Part shown: piece by piece, positions 54,526 to 63,233 of the stretch
How positions within the stretch are numbered: the stretch's first letter is position 1
How the letters are laid out: each line of letters opens with the position of its first letter
From: a bacterium
Lineage (GTDB): Bacteria; Armatimonadota; Abditibacteriia; Abditibacteriales; Abditibacteriaceae
Length of the DNA stretch: 64,000 nucleotides
Reading direction: 5' to 3'
Assembly: GCA_004172935.1 (NCBI GenBank)
Contig: SDZD01000026.1
Span: 24,329-88,328 of the forward strand
The notes under the pieces: generated by a model
What the model saw: the letters and a program-made list of their open reading frames with translations, nothing else
Database searches by the model: none
Told to the model about the DNA's origin: nothing
Position numbers and translations under genes: made by a program

Positions 54526-56127
54526 TCAAGTTTGCCCGACTGTGCCCGCTCGTTTTGGTGTTTTTGGCGAAAGCACTTTCCAGATTCCGCCTCCTACAAC
54601 CGCTCCCAGCCCAAATACCAGCACTCTCACGACGATACGAAGCAGATGCGGAGTGCTGTTAGAATCGAATGGAGCCGCCACCTGCCCCACGAAATGCGCC
54701 ACAGTCCACGCCGCGAATCCAGCGAGCAGCGCGCAAATCAACGAGCGTATCGTGCTTTGAGGCAAATTCTTGGCGCCCAATGTCCCCCACTGTTCGCGAA
54801 GTTTCCATGCCAGCATCCCACTCAGCACCGAAGTAGAAATAGCAGCCGCTAATGCCAGTCCTGCACCGCCGGGAAGATGAAGCATGGTGCCAATAAAGCC
54901 CAACGGGAAAAACAGCGCCAATCCAAATGCGCCAATTCCCACCACATCAGCGCCGCGTCCCGTCGCATAAAAGCCTCGCGCCAATAGCTGCTGCGCTCCC
55001 AGAGCGGGCAAACACAGTGCATAACAGCGCAACACGAGCGCCGTTTCTCCGGCATCCTTCGTTCCAAATTTGCCGTGCTGCAACGCCAGCCGAATCAGCG
55101 GATTAGAAAGCGCCCACAGCATCGCTGCCGCGAATAACATGAAACGAATATTGCGCTTTAATGCATTGCCAAACTCGCGGCGCATCGTGGTTATATCGTT
55201 ATCAATCCACAACCGCGATAGAGTCGGCAACAGCGCCACCGCCGCGCTGGAGGCCAGCAAGTCGAGCGGCACCTGCATCAACAGGTTGGCGTTATCCAGT
55301 GAGGTCGTGGCGCCTGTGTCCAGCAACTTACCGAAGGCGCGCGGCAAGTTGAGCGCGATAATCTGACCGCTCGCCAACCCCAGCACCACCGGGCCAAGGG
55401 CCGCGAACACGCGGCGCACACCCTCTTTATTCGGCGCCCACAGCGGCGTGATGCTTAAACCATTGCGAAAGGCTGAAGGCACCATGATGCCGACCGTACC
55501 CACCAACGCGCCTGCCAGTGCCCCCCACGCCTGAAATTCGATGCTGCTGGCATCGCTGCGCCGCGCGAACAAAACGCCGAACACGATGATCCCCACGTTG
55601 AAAAACACCGGCTGAATCGAGAACAGCAAAAACAGACGTAGCGCGTTGAAGGTGCCCGCAAACACACCGCCCACCACGAATACCCACTGCGCCACCAACA
55701 AAATCCGCAACGTGCGCAAATAAAGCTGCACATCTGCTTCGGCGTTCCCCGGTGCCAAAAGCCGACCTACCGGCGTCCACGTCAGCGCCAATAGAATCAG
55801 CGAAATTGCACCAAACCCCACCATAACTAGGGTGAGCAGAGCGCGAAATGTCTCACGCGCCTCATCTTCTTCGCCCTTTTGGAGTAGCGCTGTGAAGACG
55901 GGAACGAACCCGGTCGCGAGTAAACCGCCCGAAATCAGGATGGCGAGAGTGTTGGGGATATTGAAGGCCGCATTATAGGCGTCAGTTGCCGACCCCCGCC
56001 CGAAAAAGTAAGCGGTGACGATGGTGCGCCCGAATCCCGTCAGGCGTGACACCATAATCATGGCGGCCACAACGAGAGAGGCGCGGCCAACAGAGGTCGT
56101 TTGATTAATTTGAAGCGGGCGCGGCAT
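54526..56127 (-). CDS. murJ: MurJ-type lipid II flippase
   Basis: ATG 56127 gives 533 residues with about 14 membrane helices. The MurJ/MviN features are present: ASLVVAAMIMVSRLTGFGRT at the start, ATDAYNAAFNIPNTLAILISGG, ATGFVPVFT, and SQIIALNLPRAFGK-like charged cavity segments. It flips lipid II for peptidoglycan synthesis across the inner membrane. It is a single gene, divergent from the acetate symporter pair. The unusual upstream TTG start codon is not supported. Confidence 0.94.
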   Translation of the reverse strand: MPRPLQINQTTSVGRASLVVAAMIMVSRLTGFGRTIVTAYFFGRGSATDAYNAAFNIPNTLAILISGGLLATGFVPVFTALLQKGEEDEARETFRALLTLVMVGFGAISLILLALTWTPVGRLLAPGNAEADVQLYLRTLRILLVAQWVFVVGGVFAGTFNALRLFLLFSIQPVFFNVGIIVFGVLFARRSDASSIEFQAWGALAGALVGTVGIMVPSAFRNGLSITPLWAPNKEGVRRVFAALGPVVLGLASGQIIALNLPRAFGKLLDTGATTSLDNANLLMQVPLDLLASSAAVALLPTLSRLWIDNDITTMRREFGNALKRNIRFMLFAAAMLWALSNPLIRLALQHGKFGTKDAGETALVLRCYALCLPALGAQQLLARGFYATGRGADVVGIGAFGLALFFPLGFIGTMLHLPGGAGLALAAAISTSVLSGMLAWKLREQWGTLGAKNLPQSTIRSLICALLAGFAAWTVAHFVGQVAAPFDSNSTPHLLRIVVRVLVFGLGAVVGGGIWKVLSPKTPKRAGTVGQT

Positions 56128-56313
56128 AAAAGCGAACAAGTTAGCAGAGCTAACCCAGAGATTTTATTACGAGTGAGGAGTTGGGGAATTTTGGAGGAGA
56201 TGTGTGACGGGTTTTAGGCTCCAATTAGGCTTTTTAGATTTTCTTTTTGCTGCATGGCGTCTAATTAATTACTTTTCACTGAGTGCGTTTCGGGTTAACA
56301 TTGCCTCCATCCA

Positions 56314-56607
56314 ATGCAAAACCAATCTGAACAGGGTAGGGGAAACGATCCCGAACTGATGGCCCTGGTGAAGCGTAAGGCGTCTCTATCACGTTTTCTT
56401 ACGCTGGTGATGTTCGTCACTTATTTTGGCTATGTTTGCTTGCTCGCATTCAAGCCAGAGGCACTATCAGGTCGCGTTGGCGCGGCTACTGTGGGAATTC
56501 CCATTGGCATCGGCCTCATTCTTCTCGCCTGGGTTTTGACGGGTATTTATGTACGATGGGCCAATGGTGCCTATGATGCGGTCGTGGCGCGCCTCAAATC
56601 CAAATAA
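56314..56607 (+). CDS. DUF485 small membrane protein (YjcH-like)
   Basis: The 97-residue protein has two membrane helices (about 29-48 and 60-80) between charged ends, with the DUF485 pattern [19 protein letters not shown] and [12 protein letters not shown]. In many bacteria it is encoded just before actP and is thought to assist acetate uptake. Five bases separate it from the symporter gene here, so the two are certainly co-transcribed. Confidence 0.93.
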   Translation: MQNQSEQGRGNDPELMALVKRKASLSRFLTLVMFVTYFGYVCLLAFKPEALSGRVGAATVGIPIGIGLILLAWVLTGIYVRWANGAYDAVVARLKSK

Positions 56608-56612
56608 TCTCT

Positions 56613-58172
56613 ATGCCAGCAACTCAACTCGGTCAACTCTCCCCAGTCGCTATCGCCTTCTTCTTCGTCTTCATCGGCGTAACTCTGGGCATCACTTATT
56701 GGGCGGCGCGCAAAACCAAAACGACCTCCGAATTTTATGCGGCGGGCGGTGGCATCTCCGGCTTCCAAAATGGTTTAGCTCTGGCGGGCGATTATATGAG
56801 CGCCGCTTCATTTCTCGGCATTGCGGGACTTGTCGCGACTGGCGGTTACGATGGTCTCATCTATAGCGTCGGCTACCTCGTCGGCTGGCCCATCGTGATG
56901 TTCCTCATCGCCGAACCGCTACGCAACCTCGGCAAATATACCTTCGCCGATGTCGTCGCCTACCGTCTTCAACAAAAGCCCGTCAAAACCATGGCGGCTG
57001 TCGGTTCGGTCACTACGGTTATCATCTACCTCATCGCCCAAATGGTCGGCGCGGGGTCGTTGATTAAGTTGATGTTTGGGCTGAAATACGAATACGCCCT
57101 CATAGCCGTCGGAATTTTGATGATCGCTTATGTTCTGTTCGGCGGTATGCTCGCGACGACCTGGGTTCAAATCATCAAAGCGGTCTTGCTCATTGGTGGA
57201 GCCACCGTGCTTGCTCTTCTGGTGCTCAACCGTTTCGGCTGGAGCTACGGCAATCTTTTCAGCGCGGTCGCCAAGTTACCCAACGGCGATGCTTTGCTCA
57301 CTCCCGGCCACTATAAAGTGGCGACTTCGCCCTTCGACCTTGTTTCGCTGGCGCTGGGACTCATGTTCGGCACAGCTGGCCTTCCCCACATCCTCATGCG
57401 CTTCTACACCGTGCCCGACGCCCGCGAGGCGCGCAAATCGGTGTTTGTGGCGACGGGCTTCATTGGCTACTTCTACATCCTCACCTTCACCATCGGTTAT
57501 GGAGCCGCTGCCCTGGTTGCCGCCAAGTTCCTCGCCAAACCCGCACCGGGCACACCGGGCATGGGGAACAACGTCGCAGCCCCATTACTGGCCGAAATTC
57601 TCGGCGGTGGCCCGTTCCTCGGCTTTCTGTGCGCCGTCGCTTTCGCCACCATTCTTGCGGTTGTTGCGGGCCTCACTCTGGCGGGCGCCTCCGCAATTTC
57701 GCACGACCTGTACGCCGGAGTTATGAAAGGCGGCGTCACCGATGAAAAAACCGAGGTCGGAGTCGCCAAAATTGCGACAGTCGCGTTGGGTGTCATCGCC
57801 ATTCTGCTGGGTCTGCTATTCAAAGAAGTCAACGTCGCCTTCATGGTGGGACTTGCCTTCGCGGTTGCGGCCAGCGCCAACTTCCCAGCGCTTTTGATGT
57901 CGGTATTCTGGAAAAAATTTACCACGCAAGCCGCCGTTGCTTCGATGGCAGTTGGCTTGGCCTCTGCCGTCATCCTCATCGTCTTGTCGCCGACTGTGTG
58001 GACCGATGTCTTCCATTTCGCCTCGGCCCCACCAGTGCCCCTCAAAAACCCGGCTCTCATCTCGATGACTCTCGCCTTTCTGACGGGCTTCATCGTCTCG
58101 CTTGTCACCCGCGACCAGAATGCCGAGGATGGTTTTGAAGAACAGCAAATGCGCGCCACCTTTGGCCTATAG
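56613..58172 (+). CDS. actP: ActP-type acetate/cation symporter
   Basis: The 519-residue solute:sodium symporter has about 13 helices. Family motifs include [54 protein letters not shown] and [21 protein letters not shown]. It brings acetate or similar short acids into the cell together with a cation. Pairing with the DUF485 gene is typical of yjcH-actP. No acs gene is in the window, so the choice of acetate rests on homology. Confidence 0.94.
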   Translation: MPATQLGQLSPVAIAFFFVFIGVTLGITYWAARKTKTTSEFYAAGGGISGFQNGLALAGDYMSAASFLGIAGLVATGGYDGLIYSVGYLVGWPIVMFLIAEPLRNLGKYTFADVVAYRLQQKPVKTMAAVGSVTTVIIYLIAQMVGAGSLIKLMFGLKYEYALIAVGILMIAYVLFGGMLATTWVQIIKAVLLIGGATVLALLVLNRFGWSYGNLFSAVAKLPNGDALLTPGHYKVATSPFDLVSLALGLMFGTAGLPHILMRFYTVPDAREARKSVFVATGFIGYFYILTFTIGYGAAALVAAKFLAKPAPGTPGMGNNVAAPLLAEILGGGPFLGFLCAVAFATILAVVAGLTLAGASAISHDLYAGVMKGGVTDEKTEVGVAKIATVALGVIAILLGLLFKEVNVAFMVGLAFAVAASANFPALLMSVFWKKFTTQAAVASMAVGLASAVILIVLSPTVWTDVFHFASAPPVPLKNPALISMTLAFLTGFIVSLVTRDQNAEDGFEEQQMRATFGL

Positions 58173-58271
58173 ACGGTTGATTGGGGCGACTCTTCCCATC
58201 AGCCGCGCGCAGCGCTCCTAACGTGCGCAAAGCGCCCTTATTACTCTCCAAACCACCTCTAAACAGACAAG

Positions 58272-58308
58272 AAAAATCCCGCGTCATGGAATATGGCGCG
58301 GGATTTTT
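58272..58308 (+). terminator. Terminator of the DUF485-actP operon
   Basis: AAAAATCCCGCG (58272-58283) and its exact complement (58297-58308) form a 12-bp stem with a 13-base loop and T-tail, about 100 bases after actP. Confidence 0.85.
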
Positions 58309-58374
58309 CCATTTTCTGCTCTTTTTTGAAAAAAAATCTTTGTTTTAGGGACAGCTATAAAAAAAAGGGGTAGT

Positions 58375-58472
58375 CAACGGGGAGATTATTCGCTAAAACT
58401 TCGCTTAATTCCGATGATTATTGTCGGGTTTGTCCTATAATCATCTCCCCGCTGTTGACGCAACGGGGAGAT
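58375..58472. repeat. Repeated CAACGGGGAGAT element upstream of prepilin 3
   Basis: CAACGGGGAGAT occurs exactly at 58375-58386 and 58461-58472. Part of it also occurs in reverse at 58443-58451. The copies straddle the -10 box at 58436, which suits regulator binding. Confidence 0.5.
58436..58441 (+). promoter_or_regulatory. Candidate -10 box (TATAAT) for prepilin 3
   Basis: A perfect TATAAT lies 131 bases upstream of the start. The -35 region is weak, suggesting an activator or an alternative factor. Confidence 0.45.
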
Positions 58473-58473
58473 G
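58442..58473. promoter_or_regulatory. Inverted repeat at the presumed transcription start of prepilin 3
   Basis: CATCTCCCCG (58442-58451) and CGGGGAGATG (58464-58473) form a perfect 10-bp inverted repeat with a 12-base loop, right after the -10 box. It could be an operator or a 5' mRNA hairpin. Confidence 0.5.
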
Positions 58474-58572
58474 GGAATCCAGCCGCGAAGTACGCAGCCG
58501 AACGCACATTCTGTAAGTGTATTCGCGTGTTGGACCATCTTCAATCGAGATTGAACGTCTCTGTTAATTTTT

Positions 58573-59463
58573 ATGTTGTCCCTAGCGAATACCCTTTCGA
58601 GCAGGAAATCTGCTCAATCCTCATCGGCTTTCACGCTGATAGAATTGCTCGTCGTCATTGCTATTATAGCCATTTTGGCCGCAATCCTGTTCCCTGTGTT
58701 TGCCAGATCGCGGGAGAATGCACGCAAGTCAGCGTGCCAGTCGAATTTGAAGCAATTGGGGCTTGCCCAGCAAATGTACTCTCAAGACTACGACGAACGG
58801 ATGATACCTTCGCAAAATGGCACCGGACGCTGGCCACAGTTGCTGGCGCCCTATACCAGGGCGCGCGGCTTCGTCTACTGTCCTAGCGCAGATTATAGTT
58901 TGGCCGTCACTGGCACCACGACTTACGAAGATTGCATTAATGACCCCACGGGCAACGGTGGTAACAACGATTACTACTATGGCCTGTATCCCAGCTACGG
59001 TTACAACCACGCCTACTTGTCGCCAACCACCGCTTGCCCCGATGGCTTCGATACCCCCAATGGTACTGGAACTCCTTCGGCGGCCTGCCAGGTTTCGCCC
59101 AGCACAAGCACAGCTAACGTTGCCTATCCTGCCGGAATCTCAATTAGTGGCGGCACAGCCAGCGGCCCTGTTAACGGCTTGTCTCTCGCTGGTATGGATG
59201 CTCCGTCTCAGACCATCTCCATGACCGATTCGGTTTCCGCGCCGACTTCGGCAGGCACCAACTTGAAGTGGGGGTATTTCGCTATTCGCCCGGCGCAGGT
59301 TTGGGCTATGACACCAACCTCGCCGCTTGACCGCGAAAGCTATGGACGGACTATGCCCCGTCACAACGAAACCATCAATGTGCTCTTTGCTGATGGACAT
59401 GTTAAGGCGATGAAAATTGACGCCTTGCGCGACCTGAATCTATGGCGCGCCAAGAAGTTGTAA
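58573..59463 (+). CDS. Prepilin-like H-x9-DG protein (copy 3)
   Basis: The 296-residue protein has a longer leader (about 19 residues, ending SSSA), then [33 protein letters not shown] and the C-terminal [12 protein letters not shown] (H-x9-DG) with HVKAMK. Its middle region has many Tyr, Asn and Thr residues and cysteine pairs. A long 125-130-base leader with repeats precedes it, so it looks specifically regulated. Processing would occur after Ala. Confidence 0.92.
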   Translation: MLSLANTLSSRKSAQSSSAFTLIELLVVIAIIAILAAILFPVFARSRENARKSACQSNLKQLGLAQQMYSQDYDERMIPSQNGTGRWPQLLAPYTRARGFVYCPSADYSLAVTGTTTYEDCINDPTGNGGNNDYYYGLYPSYGYNHAYLSPTTACPDGFDTPNGTGTPSAACQVSPSTSTANVAYPAGISISGGTASGPVNGLSLAGMDAPSQTISMTDSVSAPTSAGTNLKWGYFAIRPAQVWAMTPTSPLDRESYGRTMPRHNETINVLFADGHVKAMKIDALRDLNLWRAKKL

Positions 59464-59488
59464 TCAAACAACAACAGAAGAATACGCT

Positions 59489-60019
59489 ATGAAAACTGGA
59501 ATTTTTTACGGCTCGACCTACGGCAACACACAAGAAGCCGGCGAACAACTCATTGGTTTATTGGGCGAGACTCTTGGCTCAAAACCCGAAATCTTTGACG
59601 TTCATTCGACCAAAGCCGAAAAATTGCTCGACTATGACCTGATCCTCGTGGGTTGCTCGACATGGAACGTGGGCGAATTGCAAGATGACTGGGACGATAA
59701 GCAGGATGATGTCGAAGGTCTTGACCTGAGCGGAAAATTCGTCGCCTTCTTCGGCGCGGGCGACCAGTTCGGCTACTCCGATAGCTTCGCCGATAGCCTG
59801 GGCATTCTCGCCGAGAAATTCGCCGAAACCGGCGCCACCATCATCGGCAAATGGCCGACCGAAGGCTACGAATTCGATTTCTCCCGCGCCGACCTCGGCG
59901 ATGGCTTCTTCATCGGCTTGCCGCTCGATTACGACAATCAAGGCGAATTGACCACACCACGCCTGACCCAGTGGGCCGCCCAGATCGTGACCGAAGTCTC
60001 GACTCTGGCCGACTCCTAA
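59489..60019 (+). CDS. Long-chain flavodoxin
   Basis: The 176-residue protein has the FMN phosphate loop GSTYGNTQ (8-15), the CSTWNVGELQDDW loop (about 56-68) and FFGAGDQFGYSDSF with the isoalloxazine-stacking Tyr. Insertion of the extra strand makes it the long-chain type. It carries electrons at low potential for reductases. A nitroreductase and a globin gene lie within 3 kb downstream, which may point to a redox-stress role. It is 25 bases from prepilin 3. Confidence 0.95.
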   Translation: MKTGIFYGSTYGNTQEAGEQLIGLLGETLGSKPEIFDVHSTKAEKLLDYDLILVGCSTWNVGELQDDWDDKQDDVEGLDLSGKFVAFFGAGDQFGYSDSFADSLGILAEKFAETGATIIGKWPTEGYEFDFSRADLGDGFFIGLPLDYDNQGELTTPRLTQWAAQIVTEVSTLADS

Positions 60020-60036
60020 ATCGCTACCATACAACC

Positions 60037-61449
60037 ATGAAAAAATTCCTGTTCCTTGCTCCCCTGATTTTGGCGGCAACACCAGCACACGCCCATTTCC
60101 TGTGGGCACAAACCGACCCTCAGGCTGGCCAATTGCGCCTTTACTTCGGCGAGGGCGGCGAAGGTGTCACCAACGGCGTTAGCGCCGATGTTCTGTTCAA
60201 AGTCGAGGCTTGGGGCGGCAACGGTAAAAAGTTGGCTCCAAAACTCGCTGGCGGCGCTTACTGCGCTCCTATTGCTGCCAACGCCACCGTTATCGGCGCC
60301 CATCAGTCGTGGGGCGTTCTAGACCGCAGCGATAGCGGGCGCGGCATCTTCCGCCTCGAATATTTCGCGAAAGCAGCTACCAGCCTCGATAAAGCCGGCA
60401 ACGGCGCCAAGTTGCCTTTCGAGCTGTTCGCTCGTCGCAACAAGGGCGAAGCACTTGTCACCTTGAAGCGCGATGGCGCCGTTCTTCCTAACGCCGAAGT
60501 GACTTATGTGACCCCGGCTGGCGAAGAGGGCACCAAACTGCAAACCGACGCCAAAGGCCAAATCCACTTCCCGATCACGGCTTCCGGCCTCTATTCGTTG
60601 CGCGCTGTCGTCATCGACGCAGTTCCCGGTGAGTTGGATGGCAAGAAGTACCCGCAAACCCGCACCTGGACGACGCTGACCTTCCACAACGGCACTGGCG
60701 CCAAAGTTACGCCCGCTGCCGCTCCTGTGGCTGCTGCCGTCAAAGCTGTTCCTGTTGCAGAGGAAAAGGGGAACCCTAACGCCGACCCCAAGGCCTATGC
60801 GTTGCTCGAAGCTGCTCACAACAACCGTCAGGTCATGCCCGTCGATTTCGCCGGATTTGAAGCTGATTTGTTGTACGTCGATGGCGACACCAGCAAAACC
60901 GGCAAAATCGTCTATCAGCGTCAGGGCGACACCAAAATCACCGTCGATGGCCTGTCCGCTGATGACAACGATTGGTTGCAGGACAAAGTGCTTAACCTCG
61001 TCGGTCACCGTCGCGGCGGTACCTTCGCACAGGGCGATGGCAAAAACCCGCTCACTCTGGGCAACACCAACTCGTTCGGCCAGTTGATTCTTCTCAACGA
61101 CCGCATGAAGTCGGAATACCGCGTCAAAGATGGAAAAGTTACTGAGGTAACCCGCACAATGGGCGGCCAGAAATTCACCATCACCGTTCTGGATTCCATG
61201 AACGCCGATGCTGGAAAATATCTGGCTAACCACTTTGTCGTCAGCTACCGCGACGAGAAAACGGGTGCTTTGAAAGAAGTCGAAGGCTACCGCGACACCT
61301 ATGCACAGATCGACGGCGTATGGCTGCCAACTGGCCGTACGGTGTACGATTTGGCCGACGAGGTTACGCCGCGCGTGCGCACCTTCCGCCTTCGCAACAT
61401 CAAGTTCCTCAAGGCAACCAAAATCGCAGCCGCTACCGCGACTCGCTAA
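60037..61449 (+). CDS. Secreted protein with DUF4198-like and DUF3386-like domains
   Basis: ATG 60037 opens a signal peptide (MKKFLFLAPLILAATPAHA) and 470 residues; a longer in-frame ORF from 59851 overlaps flavodoxin and is rejected. Residues 20-215 resemble DUF4198 (HFLWAQTDPQAGQLRLYFGE, PNAEVTYVTPAGEE, SGLYSLRAVV), often seen near metal uptake genes. An Ala/Pro linker leads to residues about 245-460. These resemble DUF3386 (FAGFEADLLYVDG, NLVGHRRGGTFAQGD, TNSFGQLILLNDRMKSEYRV, YAQIDGVWLPTGRTVYD). The combined protein is probably periplasmic; its function is unknown. Confidence 0.75.
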   Translation: MKKFLFLAPLILAATPAHAHFLWAQTDPQAGQLRLYFGEGGEGVTNGVSADVLFKVEAWGGNGKKLAPKLAGGAYCAPIAANATVIGAHQSWGVLDRSDSGRGIFRLEYFAKAATSLDKAGNGAKLPFELFARRNKGEALVTLKRDGAVLPNAEVTYVTPAGEEGTKLQTDAKGQIHFPITASGLYSLRAVVIDAVPGELDGKKYPQTRTWTTLTFHNGTGAKVTPAAAPVAAAVKAVPVAEEKGNPNADPKAYALLEAAHNNRQVMPVDFAGFEADLLYVDGDTSKTGKIVYQRQGDTKITVDGLSADDNDWLQDKVLNLVGHRRGGTFAQGDGKNPLTLGNTNSFGQLILLNDRMKSEYRVKDGKVTEVTRTMGGQKFTITVLDSMNADAGKYLANHFVVSYRDEKTGALKEVEGYRDTYAQIDGVWLPTGRTVYDLADEVTPRVRTFRLRNIKFLKATKIAAATATR

Positions 61450-61454
61450 TACCA

Positions 61455-61952
61455 ATGGAACTGTCACAGGTCATCAAAGAACGCCGCACCATCAAAGATT
61501 TCAACGGTCAACCCGTCCCGGACGAACTGTTGGATCGCGCCCTCGAAGCGGGCTTGTGGGCGCAAAATCACCGTTTGACGCAGCCTTGGCGCTTCACGAT
61601 TCTGGGAGAGACCACCAAAGCGCGCTTAGCACAGGACTTCCCCAAAATCGCCTCAAAACCCGTCGTTGTCGCAGTCTCTTGTCTGCACAGCGATGGTGGC
61701 GAGCAGGAGCGTGAGGATTATGCGGCGGTGGCCTGTGCCATCCAGAACATCCAACTAGAAGCGTGGAATGAAGGGCTGGGAATGCAGTGGAGTTCGGGCA
61801 AAATGTCCACTGGCTCCCACTTGCACGAACTTCTAGAGGTCGATGCTGAGCGGGAATTTTTCGTGGGGTTGTTGTTTTTCGGCTTCCCACTCGAAATTCC
61901 CGCCGCCAGAGCGCGCAAGCCTCTGGCCGAAGTTTCCAAGCGCCTTCCCTGA
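61455..61952 (+). CDS. Nitroreductase-family protein
   Basis: ATG 61455 gives 165 residues: VIKERRTIKDFNGQPVPDE, WAQNHRLTQPWRFTILG, DYAAVACAIQNIQLEAWNEGLGMQW and a C-terminal FVGLLFFGFPLEIPAAR. These are the FMN-binding and NAD(P)H features of small nitroreductases. It could reduce nitro compounds or quinones, or act in flavin-dependent detoxification. It is six bases after the secreted protein and 12 before the first novel small gene. Confidence 0.92.
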   Translation: MELSQVIKERRTIKDFNGQPVPDELLDRALEAGLWAQNHRLTQPWRFTILGETTKARLAQDFPKIASKPVVVAVSCLHSDGGEQEREDYAAVACAIQNIQLEAWNEGLGMQWSSGKMSTGSHLHELLEVDAEREFFVGLLFFGFPLEIPAARARKPLAEVSKRLP

Positions 61953-61964
61953 AGGCAAAACACC

Positions 61965-62396
61965 ATGAGTTTTTCGTTCTACGATCCTCCCCAGGAGTTC
62001 GGCGGTTTGGGTCCCGGAGGCAAGCTACCAAAGCCCCTGCCTCGTGATTCTGAAGCCGATTGCGTCGACCCCGAAACCGCCGTTATATCGGCGTTAGGGG
62101 CAGACGACCTCGAACTGGAATGGCTCGAAACTCCCCGCGTATGGTGCCGCCTCATCGAGCAGGCCGATGTTTGTTTCGAACATGCCCGCCTTGCCGAAAA
62201 AGGCTTGCGTTTTAGCGCCGCCTGTGGCCTCATCCTGACAGCCCAGGAGCTACTGCGCCGCTCCCTCAACATCAAGTGCAGTACCACCGAGCATTTGACC
62301 CTTGAACGCGCAGTCACCGAGCGTCTAAACGCCTCGCGTCGCGAACTCGACCGATTGCTCGATTTGTCCGTCCAGGTGCGTTTGTTCGCATTGTAA
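61965..62396 (+). CDS. Cys-containing protein of unrecognised family (paralog A)
   Basis: The 143-residue protein has a Pro/Gly-rich N-terminus (1-55) and then a conserved domain (60-140) shared with the next gene. The domain features are Trp60, AD-C (68-70), His73, RF-AACGLI-TA (82-93), ER (119-120) and DRLL--SVQ (129-137). Cysteines are at 33, 61, 70, 87 and 105. There is no membrane segment or signal. It is co-transcribed with the nitroreductase and its paralog. I do not recognise the family. Confidence 0.8.
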   Translation: MSFSFYDPPQEFGGLGPGGKLPKPLPRDSEADCVDPETAVISALGADDLELEWLETPRVWCRLIEQADVCFEHARLAEKGLRFSAACGLILTAQELLRRSLNIKCSTTEHLTLERAVTERLNASRRELDRLLDLSVQVRLFAL

Positions 62397-62419
62397 ATCA
62401 CGCTCGGAGGTGTCCGCTT

Positions 62420-62725
62420 ATGAAACCGTTGTTTGCTAAAAAGTCGGCTCCCGAACTTCCGCTCTGGAAACAACTGTTGGAAGAGGCCGATTTGTGCGCC
62501 TCTCATGCGCAGGATGCCGCCAGTTGTGGTCGCTTTTGCGCCGCCTGTGGCCTCATCATGACGGCGAACGCCCTGTGTGCCCGTGCGCTCGAATCGCCCA
62601 GTGCCAAGTGCGAACTTCCAATCGTCGAGGGCGCCGTCGCCGAGCGAATGGGTTTTTATCAGGATGAAGTCGATAGATTGCTTAATCGGTCAGTGCAAGG
62701 CCACTTGCAAAAGAGGAAATCATGA
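62420..62725 (+). CDS. Cys-containing protein of unrecognised family (paralog B)
   Basis: ATG 62420 follows GGAGGTG. The 101-residue protein aligns without gaps to residues 60-140 of the preceding gene product at a constant offset of 44 (its residues 16-96); by eye 37 of 81 positions are identical. It has extra cysteines (26, 36, 40, 43, 53, 64), and the CGRFCAACGLI core could be a metal or redox site. Its end overlaps the globin start by four bases (ATGA), so translation is coupled. Confidence 0.85.
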   Translation: MKPLFAKKSAPELPLWKQLLEEADLCASHAQDAASCGRFCAACGLIMTANALCARALESPSAKCELPIVEGAVAERMGFYQDEVDRLLNRSVQGHLQKRKS

Positions 62726-63129
62726 AGTCGCAAGATATTTCCACGCGCGAGGACATCGAAGTGTTGGTCAGCACTTTCTACGGTGCCGTGCGCAACGATA
62801 CGCTATTGGGCGACCTATTCGCCCGCCAAATCGGCACCGACTGGGAGGGACACGAGGAGCGCGTCTGCGATTTTTGGGAAACCATTCTCCTCGGCAATCC
62901 CAAATTCAAAAGCCGTGCCCTATTGGGCCATCTGAATGTCGATGAAGTCTGCCCGTTGTGCCCCTTTCACTTTCAGCGCTGGTGCCAACTCTTTCAAAAC
63001 GCCGTTCAAAGCAACTTCGAAGGTGAAATGGCCGAACGCGCCCAGTGCCGCGCTGTCGCCATGAGTGTGACAATGCAAACACAGCTTCTGCGCGAACGTG
63101 GTTGTCCTCTGGCCAATTTCAACACCTGA
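62722..63129 (+). CDS. Group III truncated haemoglobin
   Basis: The 135-residue protein matches group III globins: ISTREDIEVLVSTFYGAVRND, a DFWETILLGNPKFKSRALLGH segment with His (distal region), and FHFQRWCQLFQNAVQSNFEGE with the proximal His, then AERAQCRAVAMSV. The cysteine pair in VCPLCPFHF is unusual. Group III globins are linked to peroxide, NO or O2 chemistry under low oxygen. The direct coupling to paralog B suggests a shared job. Confidence 0.93.
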   Translation: MKSQDISTREDIEVLVSTFYGAVRNDTLLGDLFARQIGTDWEGHEERVCDFWETILLGNPKFKSRALLGHLNVDEVCPLCPFHFQRWCQLFQNAVQSNFEGEMAERAQCRAVAMSVTMQTQLLRERGCPLANFNT

Positions 63130-63233
63130 AAGCAACAACTATTCTGTCGAGATGCGCTGAGGCACGTCTTTTTTTTCGCAAAATTTTTTCGAATGCCGGG
63201 AACATAATCGAATGGCTCCCGGTCGAGGCGAGC

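Larger units (their letters stand above)
58173..58572. other. 400-base gap between actP and prepilin 3
   Basis: It holds the actP terminator, a -10 box, an inverted repeat and a 12-base direct repeat, each listed separately. A small ORF from 58455 overlaps prepilin 3 in another frame and shows no protein-like features. No RNA gene is evident. Confidence 0.6.

Noticed and set aside
58455..58886. 143-codon plus-strand ORF overlapping prepilin 3
   Set aside because: It runs through the leader and into another frame of a clear prepilin gene; no protein-like features.
60319..61467. 382-codon ORF on the minus strand opposite the DUF4198/DUF3386-like gene
   Set aside because: It mirrors a well-supported secreted protein, shows no domain or signal pattern, and lacks a ribosome-binding site; it is a codon-bias shadow.
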